Shown: in pieces, positions 43,562 to 45,633 of the stretch
Layout: every line of letters begins with the position of its first letter
Position numbering within the stretch: position 1 is the stretch's first letter
Assembly (NCBI GenBank): GCA_947623805.1
Contig: CANQHZ010000021.1
Location: forward strand, 1 to 45,633
DNA: 45,633 nucleotides
Source of the DNA: an uncultured Lachnospiraceae bacterium
GTDB taxonomy: Bacteria; Bacillota; Clostridia; Lachnospirales; Lachnospiraceae
Direction: 5' to 3'
Made by a program: the position numbers and the translations under genes
Notes under the pieces: model-generated
Seen by the model: only the letters and a program-made list of their open reading frames with translations
Databases searched by the model: none
Told to the model about the DNA's origin: nothing

Positions 43562-45037
43562 TTATTTAGTTTCAAGCTCAAACCAGAACTCTACACCATT
43601 TGTATAATTGATAACACCGTATTGCTGATTCATGGAATCCATAATCGCCTTTACGATAGATAATCCTACTCCGCTGCCGCCGTATTCCCTGGTGCGTGCC
43701 TTATCCACCTTGTAAAATTTCTCCCATATATGCTCAATCGAAGCCTCGGGTATCGGCTCGCCCGTATTAAACACGCTGATGCGGACTTTATTTTTTGCTT
43801 CACTGTCTATGCGATATTTTATCTCTATTATCTTTTCGCCGTTTACATGGTTTATAGCATTGCTGAAAAAATTCCTTATGACTTCTTCAACCTTAAACTC
43901 GTCCGCCCACACATAAATCGGCTCTGAATTATCTACATTTAATTTTATGTCATTCTGGCTGATAAGTATATCGGCAGAATGCAAAAAGTTCCTGACGAGA
44001 GCGACTATATCAAACCTTTCCATCGTCACCACGTCGTTGCCAAACTCCAGTTCATTGAGGCTCAAAAGCTTTCTCACCATATTGTTCATTTTGCCTGCTT
44101 CGTCAATTATTACGTCGCAGTAAAAATCCCTGCTCTCATCGTCATTGTCATTTATGCCCTCTTTAAGCCCCTCAGCATACCCCTGTATCAAAGCAATCGG
44201 CGTTTTCAGCTCATGAGAAACATTTGAAAGAAACTCCTTGCGCATCTCGTCTATCTGCTCTTTCTTTTCTATGTCGCGTTTCAGCTCGTTGTTTGCCGTT
44301 TTCAGCTCCGATACCGTTTTTTCCAGCGCGCTTGAAAGCTCGTTCATATGCTCCCCAAGCAAATCTATCTCATTTTTCCCCCGACTTACATATTTGGTTT
44401 CAAAGTCGAGATTTGTCATTTTTTCGGATATATCCTTTAACTGCATTATAGGTCTGGTAATGCGCGTCGTCAAAAGCAAGATGATTGCCGCGCTTACAAG
44501 CGTCGCCGCAATGCCTATATACGCAAGGAAACGGTTCGCTAACTTAACGCTGTCGCGTATGCCCTCAAGCGGCGAGCGCACTATGAAAAGGTTGCCGTTG
44601 TCCAATACGCCCCACATTTCAAGGTACTCCGTCCCCGTCACGTCATCCATTGCCGTAGCCGTGAGATATTTCTCATTTTTTTCAAGATAGTTCAAATTGG
44701 AATCCGGGTCAAAAAAGTTGTCATACAGCCTGCGCATGAGAAGCTCGGTATAGCGTGAGCTTGATTTGACCGTAGTCGATTGCGCGTCGATGACCAGCAC
44801 GCTGATATTGTACATATCGCATATTTTGCGAAGCTTGATGTCAAACTCCTCCGATGTGATATCTCCGCTAAGCGTCGCCTCATTTATGCTCTCATAAGCC
44901 TCGCTTATCACGTCTTTTTTGTTATTTATATAAAAGCTCTCAAGGAAAAAATTATTTATAATCCAACAAAGCGTCAGCGTACCGACCATAACGATTATAA
45001 ATATAAAAGCAATCTGATGTTTTATGGAATATTTCAT
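43562..45037 (-). CDS. Sensor histidine kinase
   Basis: Membrane two-component kinase, 491 residues. First membrane helix (about 8-30), extracellular sensor domain (about 31-165), second helix (about 168-192), HAMP (about 193-245), HisKA with phosphoacceptor His275 in S-N-V-S-H-E-L-K-T-P, and HATPase with the N box V-E-E-V-I-R-N-F-F-S-N-A-I-N-H and the G-x-G motif G-G-S-G-V-G-L-S-I-V. The signal is unknown. It follows the response regulator by 35 bases, has GAGG eight bases before the start, and its downstream neighbour is a lipoprotein. Confidence 0.93.
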   Translation of the reverse strand: MKYSIKHQIAFIFIIVMVGTLTLCWIINNFFLESFYINNKKDVISEAYESINEATLSGDITSEEFDIKLRKICDMYNISVLVIDAQSTTVKSSSRYTELLMRRLYDNFFDPDSNLNYLEKNEKYLTATAMDDVTGTEYLEMWGVLDNGNLFIVRSPLEGIRDSVKLANRFLAYIGIAATLVSAAIILLLTTRITRPIMQLKDISEKMTNLDFETKYVSRGKNEIDLLGEHMNELSSALEKTVSELKTANNELKRDIEKKEQIDEMRKEFLSNVSHELKTPIALIQGYAEGLKEGINDNDDESRDFYCDVIIDEAGKMNNMVRKLLSLNELEFGNDVVTMERFDIVALVRNFLHSADILISQNDIKLNVDNSEPIYVWADEFKVEEVIRNFFSNAINHVNGEKIIEIKYRIDSEAKNKVRISVFNTGEPIPEASIEHIWEKFYKVDKARTREYGGSGVGLSIVKAIMDSMNQQYGVINYTNGVEFWFELETK

Positions 45038-45072
45038 AACTACTGCCTCTTGCTGCCCTGTGCAATGTCATT

Positions 45073-45633
45073 TTATATTTCAAGCTTGTAGCCCATTCCC
45101 CATACGGTCTTTATAAGGTTGCCCTTTTCCCCCATCTTGCTGCGAAGCTTTTTCACATGGGTGTCAATAGTCCTGGCATCCCCGAAATAATCATAATTCC
45201 ACACGCTGTTGAGTATTTTTTCCCTCGAAAGCGCTATGCCCTTATTTTCCACAAAGAAAGTCAAAAGCTCAAATTCCTTAAAGCTTAAGTCAATCTGCCT
45301 GCCGTCTATTGTGACTACATGAGCCGCTTTGTCTATCACTATGCCTCCGCACTCAATAGTCTCGCCGTCCGCAAGCTGATCCACGGCCTTGTTGAACCGG
45401 TCCTGCTCCTCCGGAGTGATGGAGCTGCCGGACTCCCCGCCGTCCGCCGGGGGCGGCATGGGCACCGGCTCGCTGACGATGTGGATGTTCCGGGCGGGAG
45501 GCTCGATGTCCCCGGGCAGCTTGGGCTTGGAGTGGGTAGATGCGTAGGCGTCCTCCACCAGGGCGGGGTCCCGGCCCTCGATGATGGCCACCATCTCGCC
45601 GCCGGTGATGGTCTCCTTCTCCAGCAGGTAGGC
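45073..45633 (-). CDS. OmpR-type response regulator (C-terminal half only, joined to foreign sequence)
   Basis: The reading frame runs off the right edge. Its genuine part, from about 45375 down to the stop, is a complete winged-helix DNA-binding domain of the OmpR/PhoB class: E-C-G-G-I-V-I-D, S-F-K-E-F-E-L-L, S-R-E-K-I-L-N-S-V-W, D-A-R-T-I-D-T-H-V-K-K-L-R-S-K, T-V-W-G-M-G-Y-K-L. The expected receiver domain is missing. Upstream of about codon 45380 the frame instead carries FtsH-like sequence of quite different composition. It lies 35 bases from the sensor kinase, its likely partner. Confidence 0.8.
   Translation of the reverse strand, partial: AYLLEKETITGGEMVAIIEGRDPALVEDAYASTHSKPKLPGDIEPPARNIHIVSEPVPMPPPADGGESGSSITPEEQDRFNKAVDQLADGETIECGGIVIDKAAHVVTIDGRQIDLSFKEFELLTFFVENKGIALSREKILNSVWNYDYFGDARTIDTHVKKLRSKMGEKGNLIKTVWGMGYKLEI
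45378..45633 (-). other. Foreign high-GC segment resembling an FtsH C-terminal tail
   Basis: From about 45380 to the edge the sequence becomes very GC-rich, with almost only G or C at third codon positions. The translation contains L-L-E-K-E-T-I-T-G-G-E-M, the recognisable end of the FtsH peptidase domain (L-L-E-K-E-T-I-T-G-E-E-F), then a Pro-rich tail. The change falls at or beside a GATC (45378-45381). FtsH has no known reason to be fused to a response regulator, so this is best read as an artefact of assembly or cloning. Confidence 0.75.

Noticed and set aside
1-45633. CRISPR array, prophage, insertion sequence or transposase genes
   Set aside because: No regularly spaced repeats and no recognisable Cas, phage or transposase proteins were seen; the only repeat candidates are listed above.

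Overview
The window comes from a low-to-moderate GC Firmicute, most likely a motile member of the Lachnospiraceae. Support comes from the gene set and its order: a prpC-prkC-rsgA-rpe cluster, a yqeG-aroE/K-aroQ-efp neighbourhood, nrdR beside a YlmC/YmxH-type sporulation gene, pyruvate phosphate dikinase, cheV, and DUF5688 and DUF4349 proteins, with clear AGGAGG-type ribosome binding sites throughout. The species cannot be named from sequence alone. Nearly every gene lies on the minus strand; the one clear exception is a kduD-like dehydrogenase at 35753-36523.

Layout from left to right. 1-740: start of a truncated gene with an operator-promoter, then a HicA/HicB toxin-antitoxin module bracketed by a degenerate second copy of the metA 3' end. 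739-4837: unknown gene, rluF, ligA and metA in one direction. 4922-6655: SH3-domain membrane protein and tRNA-Arg(CCG). 6756-9083: a leucine-biosynthesis enzyme (LeuA) fused to an AraC-type DNA-binding domain, with a structured upstream region. 9143-13588: ppdK, DUF5688 protein and efp, each with recognisable promoters or terminators. 13647-23050: DUF4349 lipoprotein, aroQ, an aroE-aroK fusion, yqeG and a five-gene peptide/nickel-type ABC transporter. A 165-bp long-palindrome element sits between the two permease genes. 23078-29093: nrdR, ylmC/ymxH, GH3 glycosidase, lgt, ychF and rpe. 29095-33282: rsgA, prkC and prpC, whose ribosome-quality and cell-wall-sensing roles are a classic pairing. 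33475-36590: lysA with a TrmB-type regulator, divergent from kduD. 36590-38666: ung, hisF, hisH. 38730-42615: a large acidic membrane protein, a degenerate Sir2-like protein and cheV. 42767-45633: a lipoprotein, a sensor kinase and the DNA-binding half of its response regulator.

The last ~250 bases (from about 45380) differ sharply in base composition and codon use and encode what looks like the C-terminal tail of an FtsH protease, joined in frame to a response regulator lacking its receiver domain. I read this as an assembly or cloning chimera, not a biological fusion.

The most interesting biology is: (i) the LeuA-AraC fusion, a candidate leucine-responsive enzyme-regulator; (ii) the cheV / Sir2-like / acidic-protein neighbourhood, in which the acidic protein carries a motif resembling the FliM/FliY CheY-binding peptide and the Sir2-like protein has Cys where sirtuins have their catalytic His; (iii) the long palindromic element inside the transporter operon; (iv) the Tyr-rich low-complexity linker of PrkC; (v) HicAB inserted at a duplicated metA tail.
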